Shown here: positions 11,801 through 21,375 of the stretch, piece after piece
Layout of the letters: every line of letters begins with the position of its first letter
How positions within the stretch are numbered: the first letter of the stretch is position 1
Assembly: GCA_030267565.1 (NCBI GenBank)
Contig: BRXU01000023.1
Coordinates: 1,153,001 to 1,217,000 of the forward strand
Length of the DNA stretch: 64,000 nt
Source of the DNA: Pleodorina starrii
Lineage: Eukaryota; Chlorophyta; Chlorophyceae; Chlamydomonadales; Volvocaceae
Direction of reading: 5' to 3'
The notes under the pieces: generated by a model
The model's database searches: none
Seen by the model: the letters and a program-made list of their open reading frames with translations, nothing else
What the model was told of the DNA's origin: nothing
Translations under genes and position numbers: made by a program

Positions 11801-14800
11801 TAGCAACGACCACCCACCACCCCCACCCTCTCACACACCCTCCCCCCACCCGCCAGCGCTGTGAGTACCTGGCAGATGGTGTCCGGGCAGGTCGCAGCGA
11901 CCGCGGGGTGGCGGCCCGGCAGGCGGAGGCGGCTCGCAAGATGGCGGCGCAGCACGGTGAGGCGGAACCGCAATTGGGGGCAGGGGTGGCGCCCCAAGGA
12001 GGCGGATTGGGGGACGGTTGGGGGGAAGCGCCGCGTGGGCAACCGCGGACTGCGTGGACTGTGCACTGCGCAGCGCTCGTTGTTCTATGGCTGATACCGC
12101 AACGGTGCGAGCGTTACGGTACCCAAAACCCTAAAACCCTTAACGCCGTTAACGGTATCCTGTCAACGATACCGTAACGGTGTGAGCCTGGACTGAACTG
12201 CAACGCACTCCCGTCCCTCGTCCCGTTGCTCTTTCCGTCCCTCGCCCCGTCCCTCTTCCTCGTCCTTCGCTCCGGTGGTGCGCTCTTCCTCCTTCAGAGG
12301 AGGAGCGGCGGGCGCTGCAGCGGCGGGCCGAGAACCTGTCCACCTTCCTGCGCAAGGAGAAGGAGGCGCGGGAGGTGCGACCCCCTCTTTCCATGAAACA
12401 CCTCCGCACGGGTGTCCTGCTTCTCCTCCCGTCCCCTCCCAAAGTCCCAATGGAGTCGTGCCGGCCATTACCCGGCCGGCATCGAGGCCCCAGCGCTGAC
12501 AACCCCCTCCCCCCGCAACCACCCGCGGTACCGGTGCAGTCTCTAGATCCCAACCAACCCTAGATCCCAACCAACCCTGAATCCCAACCAACCCTAGATC
12601 CCATCCACCCCTACATCCCAAGCTCCCAACACACCCCTGGTTTGGCTGGTTGGTGCCTCACTGGTTGGTGCCTCACCGCAGGCCCTGGATCGGGAGTTGG
12701 CGGCTGAGCGGCAGCGCAGCGGCTCCCTGGCGGTGCAGCTGGCGGGGGCGGGCCAGCAGATGAAGCACATGCAGGTGGGTTGGGTGGGTGGGTGGGTGGC
12801 TGGCTGGGTGGCTGGGTGGGTGGCTGGCTGGCTGGGTGGGTGGATAGGGGCACGGAGGAGGAGGAGGTATCTGCACTGCCCGTTCCCCGTGCGCTGTCTT
12901 ACACGCACCGCGCCCGCCCCCCTGCGCTTCCCGTCCTCACCCCTCCTCCCACTCTTCTGCCTCCTCCGTCTCCTCCTCCTCCTCCCTCTCCTGCTACTCA
13001 CCTGCCTCCTCCTCCCCCTCCCCCTCTTCCTCCCCCCGCCCTTCACTCACAGGATCTGCTGGATGAGGCCCGGCAGCAGTACCGCCACTTCCTGGACATC
13101 AACAAACAGGTGAGGCGCCGTACACTGCCGTACTGTACGGCACTGCACTGCGCTGCACTCGGGAAGCGCGGTGAGGGGCTGACGGACGAGCTCTTTGCAA
13201 ACTGTGCTCGGAGTGTCTTGTACTATGCGTGTCTTGTGTATGTGTGTGTGTGTCTGTCCTTTACGTATCTCGCCGGGCATGACGCTGGCCAACGGCTGCT
13301 GAGACGACCCTGTAGGGTCTCTCCTCCCGCGCTGAAGGGGCACCAGCTCATGACAGGGAGACCACCGAAGCATTCCCCCCGCCTACAAGAAGGGAGGGCG
13401 CGAGGGGCCACCGTCCCCCAAATCTCGGCGCGCCCTCGACCGCCTGTACTCACCCCGCTCTCCTCCCCACCCACCTCGGGCACCCCCCCCCCCCCGACTT
13501 CTCCGGTTCTCACTGCCATTTCACCCTCACCTCCTCCCCCACCCACACCCCAACCCACACACCCACGCACACACGTCTCCGCCTCCCGCCTCCTCCTCTA
13601 ACGCCGTTTCCTTCCCCGCTGCGATTTTTTCTTTATACCTCCTCCCCCCCACCTTCCCCCCGTTGCAGGCGGTGGAGCGCGCCAGTCGGCTGCAGGACCG
13701 CCTCCGCCGCAGCGGCGCTGCACTGGCCGCCGCCCGCACGGAGGCGTCGGCGGCCAAGGTGGCTCGGGGCCAGGCGGAGGCGACGGCGGCCGGGCTGCGG
13801 GGGCTGGTGGAGGAGCTGTGTGTGGCGAGGGCGGGCGCAGGGGGGCAGCAGGGACAGGCGCTGCAGGTAGGTGGGGTCAGGGCGTGGGGGATATATAGAG
13901 AAATCCGCAGCGGAGAAGGAGACGGGGGAGTGGGGGGGGGGCTGGAGGGGGAGATTGGGTAGGTGGCAATGAAGATGAAGCCGCAGCGGTGGAACGGAGG
14001 CGAGTGGGGAGGGGGGAGTGAAAGAGAGACAGTCAGGATTGGCAAAGCTGGGAGAGGGGTAAGGGGAAGCAGTCCGCATTGGTAAGAGGGGTACAGCGGG
14101 GTTGGGAAGGGTAGAGAGGAATGACAGGGAGAGGGGTAGGGCGAGCCTGAGGTCCGAGCTGGCAAGCGGGCACTGCTGGAACACTCCTGCTGTGTATACA
14201 CGAGAACAGACGTTGTTGCTGCCGCACTCATTCCACTCCACTCCACTCCATCTTCAGTCCACCGTAAGTCCACCGTAACAACTGAGACTGTTCATCCAAC
14301 TCCCTGCCCGCAACCAGGAGCAACTGGACACTCTGGTGCAGCAACACCACCACCACCACCAGCAACGACAACACCACCAGCAGCAGCAGCGCCAGCAGCA
14401 GCAGCAGGGTCGATATGGCGCGGCGGCGGCCGCCGGCGCCGCACCCGGCGGCCGACATGCCGACGAAGGGGCCTTCCCCGCCTCCACCACCTCCGCCTCC
14501 ATCTCCCTCACCCCCATCTCAGCTACTTCCTCCTCCAGTGATCTCGACGCCGCCGCCGCTGCCGCCGCCGCCGCCGTCGCCGCCGCTGCCGCCGCCGAGG
14601 TTCGCCAACAGGGCCCTATGGGCCACTGCCATGATGACCCGCGACGGCGGCAGCGACGGCCGCAAAGCTCCCCATCTGAGTCCACGGAGACGACCGGAGG
14701 CGACGCCCGCGATGCAGCGCCAGGCGGCGGCGCCAGGCATGCGGGTCTGGTGGCCGCGGCAGCGGCCAGAGCGGCTGTTGCCGCAGCCGGCGGCGGGCGG

Positions 14801-17800
14801 CAGGGGCAAGGCGACGCCAGGGCGGCGGTGGGGGGCCCGAGGCGTGGGGCTGCCGGGCCGGGGCAGGGACCGGATGCAACGCCGCCGGCGTTCCGGCGCC
14901 TGGAGCGTCGGCTGCAGGCGCGAGCGGAGCTTACCGGCGCCGACCCACGGGTCGGTGGCGGCGCCGGCTTCCCGGTGGATCCGCTGCTGATCATCTCGTC
15001 CTCCTCCATCTCAACACCCTACGCCAGCAGCGGCGGCGGCGCCGCCGCCGCCGCCGGGTGCGACGGGGAGGCGGGCGGCCGCCGCGGCAGCGACTGCTAC
15101 AGCCCAACCGACTCGACGGTCCCCACCATCGCCTCCAGCGACGGCACGGCAGGGTACGGCAGCTTAAGGTCCAGCGGAGCCGCCAGGCTGGGTCGTCACC
15201 CTGGCGCTCCAGCCGTGGGGCTGGTCCGCGGCGGCAGCGGCGGCGGCGACGCCGCCGTCCGCGCCTGCCTGATGACTCCGCCCAGCGCCCGGGGTGCAAT
15301 CGCGCTCCGCCACCCCCAGGGCGCTGCAGCGGCGGCAGCGGCGGTAGCGGCGGCGGCCCGGAACCGAGCACTGCAGGGCGGCAGCAGCGGCGGCGGCGCA
15401 GCGGCGGCCGGAGGCCGGGGGGGAATCCTAGACATTGTCGTCATTCCCTCCAGGACGACGTGTACGGCCGATGACAGCGAGGACGACGGCGAGGACGGTC
15501 TCGGCGGCGGTGCTGCCGACGCCGACGCCGACGACAGCGTCGACGCATACGAAGATCTCCTAGCGGGCCGCCTGATGGATCGTGCCGCCGCCGCCCGTCG
15601 CGCCGCCACCGCCGCCGCCACCGCTGCCGCCGCCATGACCGTCGCCACCGGCAGCCCTCGCCGTGTCCACCCCTGCCACGCCGCCGCCGTCGTTCCGCGG
15701 CGCGGCCGCGCGGTTCATCTGGCCGTCGCGACGACCCACGGGTCGCAACGCCAGTGCCGCGCCGCCGGCGCCGGCGCCGGCACCGCCGCTCTCGCTACAA
15801 CGCGCTTATCCCCCACGGGCCTGGCCGCGGCGGCAGCGGCATCGGGGTTCGGCATCGGTGCTGGCGGCGGCAGGGGTGGTGGACTGGCGCGGCGGCTGCG
15901 CCGCGCCGGCGCCCGGGCGGCGAGCATGAGCGCGCGGCTTCGGGCGGAGCGTCAGCGCGCGCAGGAGGGCATTGAGGAGCTGTCGCAGCGCCTGGCTGAG
16001 CAGGCAGGGGCGGGAGGCAGCAGCGGAGGAGGTGGAGTGGCTGGGCCAGCGGCAGTGGCGGCGGCGGCGGCGGTGGCGGCGGCGGCGGTGGCGGCAGCCC
16101 AGGGTGCTGCTGGCGGGAGGCGGGGGCCGTCAGGCGGCGGCAGCGCCGGAGGCGCTGCCGCTGCTCGCGGTGGCCGCGGCGAGAGGTTGGAGAGTCGTGG
16201 GAGGAGGGGCAGCAGGGGCGACCTAGACAGTGAGGCCGATGACGTGGAGTGGGACAGCGACATTGACGGCGGCGGCGGTGGCGGCGGCGGCGGCAGCTGC
16301 TCTTGTAGCAGCGACGAGGGCGAGAGGGGCGGTGGCGGTGCGCGGCGGACACGGCAAGCCCCTTTGCAGAGGCCTCCGCTGCAGCTGCGGCGGCGGCGGC
16401 GCCTCGGCAGCGGCAGCGGCGGTGGCGCCGCCGGTGGCGGTGCCGTCGGGCTCGATTCCGCGGCCGTGATGACGCCGGCGGGGGGCGGGCGGCGGCGCTC
16501 CGTCGGAATCGATGAGCCGTCCGACTCCGACGATCCGTTCGCCTACCGCATCGACCTCGACCACAGCGGCGGCGGCGGCGGTCGCGGCGGAGGTGACAGT
16601 CCGCGACGCGACCGTGAATGCGAATTCGAGTTCGATTCGTCGTGCCCGCCGTCCGTGGCGCCGTCCGAGGCGCCGAGCCTTGGACCGGTATTGGCGGCAC
16701 GCCTGGCGGCGGCGGCGACGGCGGCGACGATGGCGGTGGAAACGGCGGAGGCGTGCCGCCAGCGGCGGCTGCGGGAGCGGTTCCAGGAAGCGAGCCGCGA
16801 CAGTTCGCCCTCGTCCCTGCCGCCTCCGCCGTCTTCTCCGCCCTCCAGCGGGAGTGCTCGCGTGCGCCGTGGTGGCGGAGGTGGCGGCGGAGGCGGAGGC
16901 GCGGGCCGCGGCGGGGAGGAGTCGTCGGATAGCGACGTGAGCTTGAGCACGGATGCGGGCGCGGGAGGAGGCGGAAGTGCGGGCGGCCGGCGGGTAGCGG
17001 CCGGCGGCGCCGCCGCGGCGCAGCGCGGCAGGGTCGGCAGCAGGGTGACGTTCTGGGAGGAGGAGGAGGAGGAGGACGATAAGGAGGAGGAGGAGGAGGA
17101 CGACGACGAGGAGGACGATGATGATGACAGTGATTCCGAGGATGAAGTGGAGGGAGGCGGGGAGAGTGGTGTTCAGGATAGATGGTGCGGGAGGGGCGGC
17201 AGGAGGGGCGGTGCTCCGCCGGCCGGAAGGGCCCGGGTCAGTGGCGGCGACGGCGGCGGCGACAGCGGCAGCGGCGGCTGCGGCGGCAGCAGCGGCGGCG
17301 GCGGCAGCACCAGCAGCGGCGGCACCGGCACCGGCAGCGGCGGCGGCGGCAGCAGCAGCAGCGGCGGCACCGGCACCGGCAGCGGCAGTGGCGGCAGCAG
17401 CGGCGGCGGCGATGGCAGCAGCGGCAGCGGCGGCACCGGCACTGGCGGCGGCGGTGAGGAAGATGACTGCGCCGACCCGCGGGTCGGCCGCGGCCGCGGC
17501 GGGCATCCCGTCGGCCCCGCGGACCTCGAGCGCCTGCGGTGCGCACTCCTCGGCAGCTCCCCAGCAGGGCAGCCCCGCAATGTACGGCAGCTGTCGCTTC
17601 TGCCGGCGTCGCCGCCGCCGCCGCTGCAGATGTCGCCGGTGCTGCTGCAGCTCCAGCGTCAGGCCATGGCGGGTGACGTGAGGGCTCAGGCCAGCATCAC
17701 TCTCCTACGAGGATCCTGGGCCACTGCGACCGCCGCCGCATCGGCGGCGGCGGCCGCCGCCGCCGCCGCCAACAGCACCGCCGCCGGGCGTGATGTGGGT

Positions 17801-18946
17801 CAGAGACGCAGCTTTGGCGACGCCGCCGGCGGCGGCGGCAACTCGCTCATGCGGCGCGGTGACCAGCGCAACGGCGGCGCCGCCGCTGGCGGAGGTACGG
17901 CAGTGACAGGTCACGCAGCGGACTGCGGCAGCGGCGGCGGCGGCAGCGGATCCGCGCCGGCCAGCCCGCGCTCCCTGGCTTGGCGGACCGCCGCGGCCTA
18001 TCTGGTCAGCAGTGATGAGGGCGACGGCAGCAGCGGCAGCGGCGGACGCGGCCTGGAGTACGGCGCTGGCGGCGGCTGTGACGTAATAATCGAGGATGAC
18101 GACGACGATGAGCACGACGTCGAGAGCTGGTTGGGGGAGGACAGTGCACGCGACCGTGACCAGAGCAGTGGCGGCGGCGGCGCCGCCGCCGCCGCAGCCG
18201 GCGGCGTGTACGGCGGTAAGGGCGTCGGCTCCTCCCTGGAGCCCTCATCCTCTTCCATTGGCACCACCACCGCCACATCCTCCACCGCGCCCTCCAGCGT
18301 GAGCGCCGTTACTCGCCGTACAGCAGCGGTGGCGGCGGCGGCGGCAGCGGCCCCGGCGGCAACGGCAACGGCGGCCGCGGCAACGGCGGCCGGCATCGGC
18401 TCCCGTCCGCGGCAAGCCGCGCGGCCGGCCGGTGCTGCCGCCGCCCGCACCAGCAGCGGCGCCGGTACCACAGGCGCCGCGCCGCGGCGGACCGACGGCC
18501 GTGAGGCGCCCACCGCCGCCGCCGCCACTGCCCGGCCCATTAGGACGTCGCAGCTCAGTGCCAGCGCCGCCGCCGCGGCGGTCCAGGCGGCTGCATCTCG
18601 CCTCCGAGACGTCAGCATCGCCGGCGGCCTGGTCAGCCCGCCCCGTCGAACATCCTCTGCGGCCACACCATCCTCCTGGGTCGCGGCCGGCGGCTCGAGG
18701 CCACCGCCGCCAGCGGAGCCGCTGTCGCTGCTGGTCCGGCGAAGCGCCGCCGGCGCCGGCGCTGCCGCCTCATCGGCGTCCACACCGGCGGCGGCGGCGC
18801 CGGGGTCCAGGGGCCCGTTGCGACGGGCGGGGAGCGCGCCGCGGCAGCGCGGCGGCGGCGGCGGCAGCGGCGTAGGGGGAGGGACGAGCGTCACGGAGGA
18901 GCTTCGGGCGAGCTACTCGGCGTTGAAGCGGCGGCAGCAGCAGTAG
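8806..18946 (+). CDS. Giant coiled-coil and low-complexity protein, function unknown
   Basis: Eleven exons connect in phase: 8806-8958, 9072-9416, 9794-10200, 10452-10866, 11466-11504, 11857-11956, 12298-12374, 12682-12774, 13053-13109, 13669-13866, 14318-18946 (about 2170 residues). The start MFLDDTISPRDDG is chosen as the first ATG of an open exon with a GTAAGC donor. Exon 2 holds a short Ser/Asn repeat (GSGNSSIPG type). Exons 4-10 encode Ala/Arg/Glu/Gln-rich heptads typical of a coiled coil, split by short introns. The 4.6-kb last exon starts with a His/Gln run, continues as Ala, Gly and Ser homopolymers, has a pure Asp/Glu block at about residues 1540-1575, and ends in TEELRASYSALKRRQQQ. 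No catalytic domain is recognised. It could be a scaffold or a centrosome/flagellar protein, but nothing seen proves this. Short exons 5-9 are the least certain. Confidence 0.6.
10285..10330 (+). repeat. Dispersed intronic GCAGCG motif, intron 3 of the giant gene
   Basis: Sense copy: GGTAGAAAAGAAGAAACCGC continuing AGCGAAGGGACGAACAG, about 85 nt after the 5' splice site at 10201. Confidence 0.8.
10821..10832 (+). repeat. GACCCGTGGGTC word
   Basis: Coding, giant gene exon 4; read in frame as Leu-Thr-Arg-Gly-Ser. Confidence 0.9.
10926..10960 (+). repeat. Dispersed intronic GCAGCG motif, intron 4 of the giant gene
   Basis: Sense copy: AATAAAGACGAAACCGCAGC followed by GAAGGAATGG, about 60 nt after the 5' splice site. 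Confidence 0.8.
12093..12187 (+). repeat. Telomere-like tract flanked by 20-bp direct repeats
   Basis: Near-identical 20-mers at 12093-12112 and 12168-12187 (GATACCGYAACGGTGYGAGC, 18 of 20 matching) flank ACCCAAAACCCTAAAACCCT at 12121-12140. The tract matches the Chlamydomonas-type telomere unit TTTTAGGG on the other strand. It lies in intron 6 of the giant gene. Confidence 0.75.
12541..12625 (+). repeat. About 18-bp minisatellite, intron 7 of the giant gene
   Basis: Four to five imperfect units of the type CTAGATCCCAACCAACC. Confidence 0.8.
12776..12843 (+). repeat. GGGT/GGCT simple repeat, intron 8 of the giant gene
   Basis: A run of GGGTGGGTGGCTGGCT-type tetranucleotides starts at the 5' splice site GTGGGT and extends it. 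Confidence 0.8.
13600..13640 (-). repeat. Dispersed intronic GCAGCG motif, intron 9 of the giant gene
   Basis: Antisense copy: ACGCCGTTTCCTTCCCCGCT continuing GCGATTTTTTCTTTATACC, 30-65 nt before the 3' splice site at 13668. Confidence 0.8.
13886..13928 (+). repeat. Dispersed intronic GCAGCG motif, intron 10 of the giant gene, copy 1
   Basis: Sense copy: ATATATAGAGAAATCCGCAG followed by CGGAGAAGGAGACGG, about 20 nt after the 5' splice site. Confidence 0.75.
13957..14001 (+). repeat. Dispersed intronic GCAGCG motif, intron 10 of the giant gene, copy 2
   Basis: A second sense copy (AATGAAGATGAAGCCGCAGC, then GGTGGAACGGAGG), about 70 nt after the first. Confidence 0.65.
14942..14953 (+). repeat. 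GACCCACGGGTC word
   Basis: Coding, giant gene exon 11; read as Asp-Pro-Arg-Val. Confidence 0.9.
15733..15744 (+). repeat. GACCCACGGGTC word
   Basis: Coding, giant gene exon 11; read as Thr-His-Gly-Ser, a different frame from the copy at 14942. Confidence 0.9.
17474..17485 (+). repeat. GACCCGCGGGTC palindrome
   Basis: Coding, giant gene exon 11; read as Asp-Pro-Arg-Val. This copy is a perfect 12-bp palindrome. Confidence 0.9.
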
Positions 18947-19307
18947 CCGCCTCGGCCCGTGTGTGTGTTCACGTTGACTCTGCTGCCTGCCAAACGTGTA
19001 GGTGGTAGCAGACGCACTAGGGCTCACTCCGTGCAGTTGTTTACTACTAAGGGTGGACGTGCGGCGGTATGGAAGCCGGTGAAGACTGGTGAAGACTGCG
19101 TGGCGGTGGTGACACGACGCGGCGGTGTGGGAATGGGCGGCAGCAGGCAGGGAGCAGGCGGGAGGGAGGGGGTAAGGAGTCCTTACCAAGGATGTCAGCC
19201 CCGGCGGCTGGTCGAAACCTTCCGGCGGCGCCGCCACCCGCCAGCGCCAGCGCGCGGCCTGGGCTCCGTTGCGCCCCCGCCTCGACATGGCCGGGCCGGG
19301 CCGGGCT

Positions 19308-19351
19308 GGGTAAAGAGAAGGAAATTGCCGCAGCGAAGGAACGGAGACGGC
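19308..19351 (+). repeat. Dispersed GCAGCG motif, downstream of the giant gene, copy 1
   Basis: One of the best copies: GGGTAAAGAGAAGGAAATTG, then CCGCAGCGAAGGAACGGAG and ACGGC. Confidence 0.8.
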
Positions 19352-19636
19352 TTTAGAGAACGGACCCCTGAACCCCGGGGGCAACACTGACCGGAACAAC
19401 CCGGGTGTACCTTACCAAGGCGAGAAACGCAGCGACCGCGTCGCCGCCGCACCCACCCATCGGCCGGGCTGGGCGCCGGCGAGACACAGGGGTGTCTCTC
19501 CTTCGGCCGCTAAGGAGGAGGAGTTGCACTCTGCGACCCTGATGGGAGTCTTATGCACCGCTCTTGCCACCGCGTCCACGTCCCCTCTCGTCGGTGAGAC
19601 GGAAGGAAAGACGGGGAGCCTAATCCGGAGGGTGGG

Positions 19637-19671
19637 AGGGAAAAAAGAAGATACCGCAGCGGAGACGGAGG
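19637..19671 (+). repeat. Dispersed GCAGCG motif, downstream of the giant gene, copy 2
   Basis: GGGAAAAAAGAAGATACCGC followed by AGCGGAGACGGAGG. Confidence 0.8.
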
Positions 19672-19897
19672 GAGGGAGGGACGGAGCTGACGGCGAGGCG
19701 GCGGCATGGCGGGGCATCGCGACCTCTGCCCGGACCGTCCCCATACCGGTATCTAAGTACCCTGACTCCCTTAAACCTGCTGCGGCCCTGGCTGGTCCGT
19801 TGCGGCAGTACGTGTACGTGTACGGTACCTGACTACATACCGGTATACGCACGTAATGACCGCGTCGCGGGGGCGAGTTTGTGGCTACCACCAGCGG

Positions 19898-19902
19898 TGT
19901 AA
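19898..19902 (+). terminator. TGTAA poly(A) signal, giant gene
   Basis: First TGTAA on the + strand after the stop at 18946. Confidence 0.4.
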
Positions 19903-20196
19903 TAAGAGCTGGCGGAAAGCATTTGGGCGCGACCGCAAGAGTCCGGTTATCGAGGTTGCGATTGCAGTGAGCAGGTGACTGTGTACGTGTGTAGTCGCCG
20001 TAACACACGGGAGTGGAGGGGGAGGGGGAGGCCGCGCTTTCGGGCGAAATGGGCCCTCCCCGCAACGCCGCGCACTGCCCGGTTGCCGACGCCACAAACG
20101 GGGCCAGCTTTGCCGATTTGGTTCCAACCTTCGTTTCCTTTCACAGAACGTGAGGATGACCTCGATCTCTTAAGTCCTCTAAGAGCATTGTGCTTC

Positions 20197-20976
20197 ATGG
20201 CTCGTCGCTCGATCCGACTGGACGACAAGAGGGTGGGCCCAGAAGGAAAGCCCGGACGGGGGGCCACGCACGCGGGCGATGGACTGGCGGACAGCCCCCT
20301 CTTCCCCCTCCCCTTTCCCTCCTTCCCCCTTTTCCCTGCGTTTCTCCTTCCTTACCCCGCCGCAGTGCACACCCGAGGGGCGGCCACAGCCCCCCCCGCC
20401 CAGCGACGCCCGTCCTCCCCTCCCCTTCGCCTCCTCGTCCCCCGCCGACATTGCAACCCTTCTGTGCCCCCCCCAGACGCGTCGCATGGAGCGCGATCCA
20501 GTGCAGGCGGCTTCCTCCTACGGGTATCACTGTTTCGCATGGCCAGGCCAGATCGCCAGAAGCCACCCACGGGGCAGTCCAGGCCCCATTCGAGACACCG
20601 GCACCGTCAACGCCCACACGCGCGCGCGCGCGCGAGAGAGAGAAAACGCGCGTGGGCAGCGCAGTCCACAAATGAATCGCCACGCAGCGCAACGCCGCCC
20701 TCCCTCCCTCCCTTGACCCACCCTCACGTCCGCGCACACCGCACCGCGACACGCCCGGCCGCCCCCCCTTTGGCCACCGCGCGCCTGCTGCTGCTGCTGC
20801 TGCTGCTGCGGAGGATTCGTGTGCGCAGGGCCCTCTCGGACCAACGGCCCCGCCCCGTCAGCGTCTCAGGCCGCAGCCACCGCCCTGAATGGGGCCCCGG
20901 ATGCGACACCAACACCCCCCAACATCCATCACAGCCCGCCGGCCGAGACACGCACACGTCCGACATCCGACCTTGA
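20197..20976 (+). CDS. Weak candidate small gene
   Basis: Three exons can be joined in phase (20197-20232, 20366-20523, 20829-20976), giving 113 residues that begin MARRSIRLDDKR and are otherwise Pro/Ser/Arg-rich. The donors are GTGGGC and GTATCA, and the acceptors are good CAG sites after pyrimidine tracts. A TGTAA lies at 21273-21277. No domain is recognised. The sequence is low-complexity, and a chance reading frame in GC-rich DNA is the main alternative. Confidence 0.22.
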   Translation: MARRSIRLDDKRVGPEGKPGRGATHAGDGLADSPLFPLPFPSFPLFPAFLLPYPAAVHTRGAATAPPAQRRPSSPPLRLLVPRRHCNPSVPPPDASHGARSSAGGFLLRVSLFRMARPDRQKPPTGQSRPHSRHRHRQRPHARARARERKRAWAAQSTNESPRSATPPSLPPLTHPHVRAHRTATRPAAPPLATARLLLLLLLLRRIRVRRALSDQRPRPVSVSGRSHRPEWGPGCDTNTPQHPSQPAGRDTHTSDIRP

Positions 20977-21050
20977 AGACGTCTGGGCTTGGGCTGGGCG
21001 GGGCTGGGCCGCGGTGCGTCCTGAGCGGAGTTGCGGCCCGGGCAGAGGCC

Positions 21051-21062
21051 GACCCGTGGGTC
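21051..21062 (+). repeat. GACCCGTGGGTC word
   Basis: Noncoding, between the small-gene candidate and the porin stop codon. Confidence 0.9.
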
Positions 21063-21375
21063 ACATTCCCTCAGCTGCGTGAGGCCGCCTCACCCCCCGT
21101 GCAGCCGTGCAGCCTTACGACGCAAATGCGCGCCAATGCCTAAACGTCTCACGAGTACCGGTCCGCCTGCACAGCCACACAGCCACACACCGGAAGAACC
21201 CCGCTGCTCTTCCGCGGGTTCTCACGGAGACGCCTTTTGGGTCTCGCGACTCCCGTGTGCCTCTTTTGACAGTGTAATCGCGCCCCCTGGAGCGCAGACA
21301 GACAGATACAGTCATACAGACATACAATTAGACAGACACATGCGATATCCTCCAAACCTCCGAAGCCTCCAAGCC

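Larger units (their letters stand above)
18947..20196. other. 3' flank of the giant gene
   Basis: No coding exon is supported. It holds two good sense copies of the dispersed motif, two TACCGGTA octamers, and a TGTAA signal at 19898-19902 that would give a 3' UTR of about 950 nt. An unrecognised 3' UTR intron is possible. Confidence 0.4.

Noticed and set aside
9374..11806. 810-codon open frame on the minus strand
   Set aside because: It is antisense to exons and introns of the giant gene, very Arg/Pro-rich, without domains. It is a typical shadow frame of GC-rich sequence.
16223..17506. 427-codon minus-strand Ala-rich frame
   Set aside because: Antisense to the homopolymer-rich last exon of the giant gene; it reflects GGC/GCC triplet runs.
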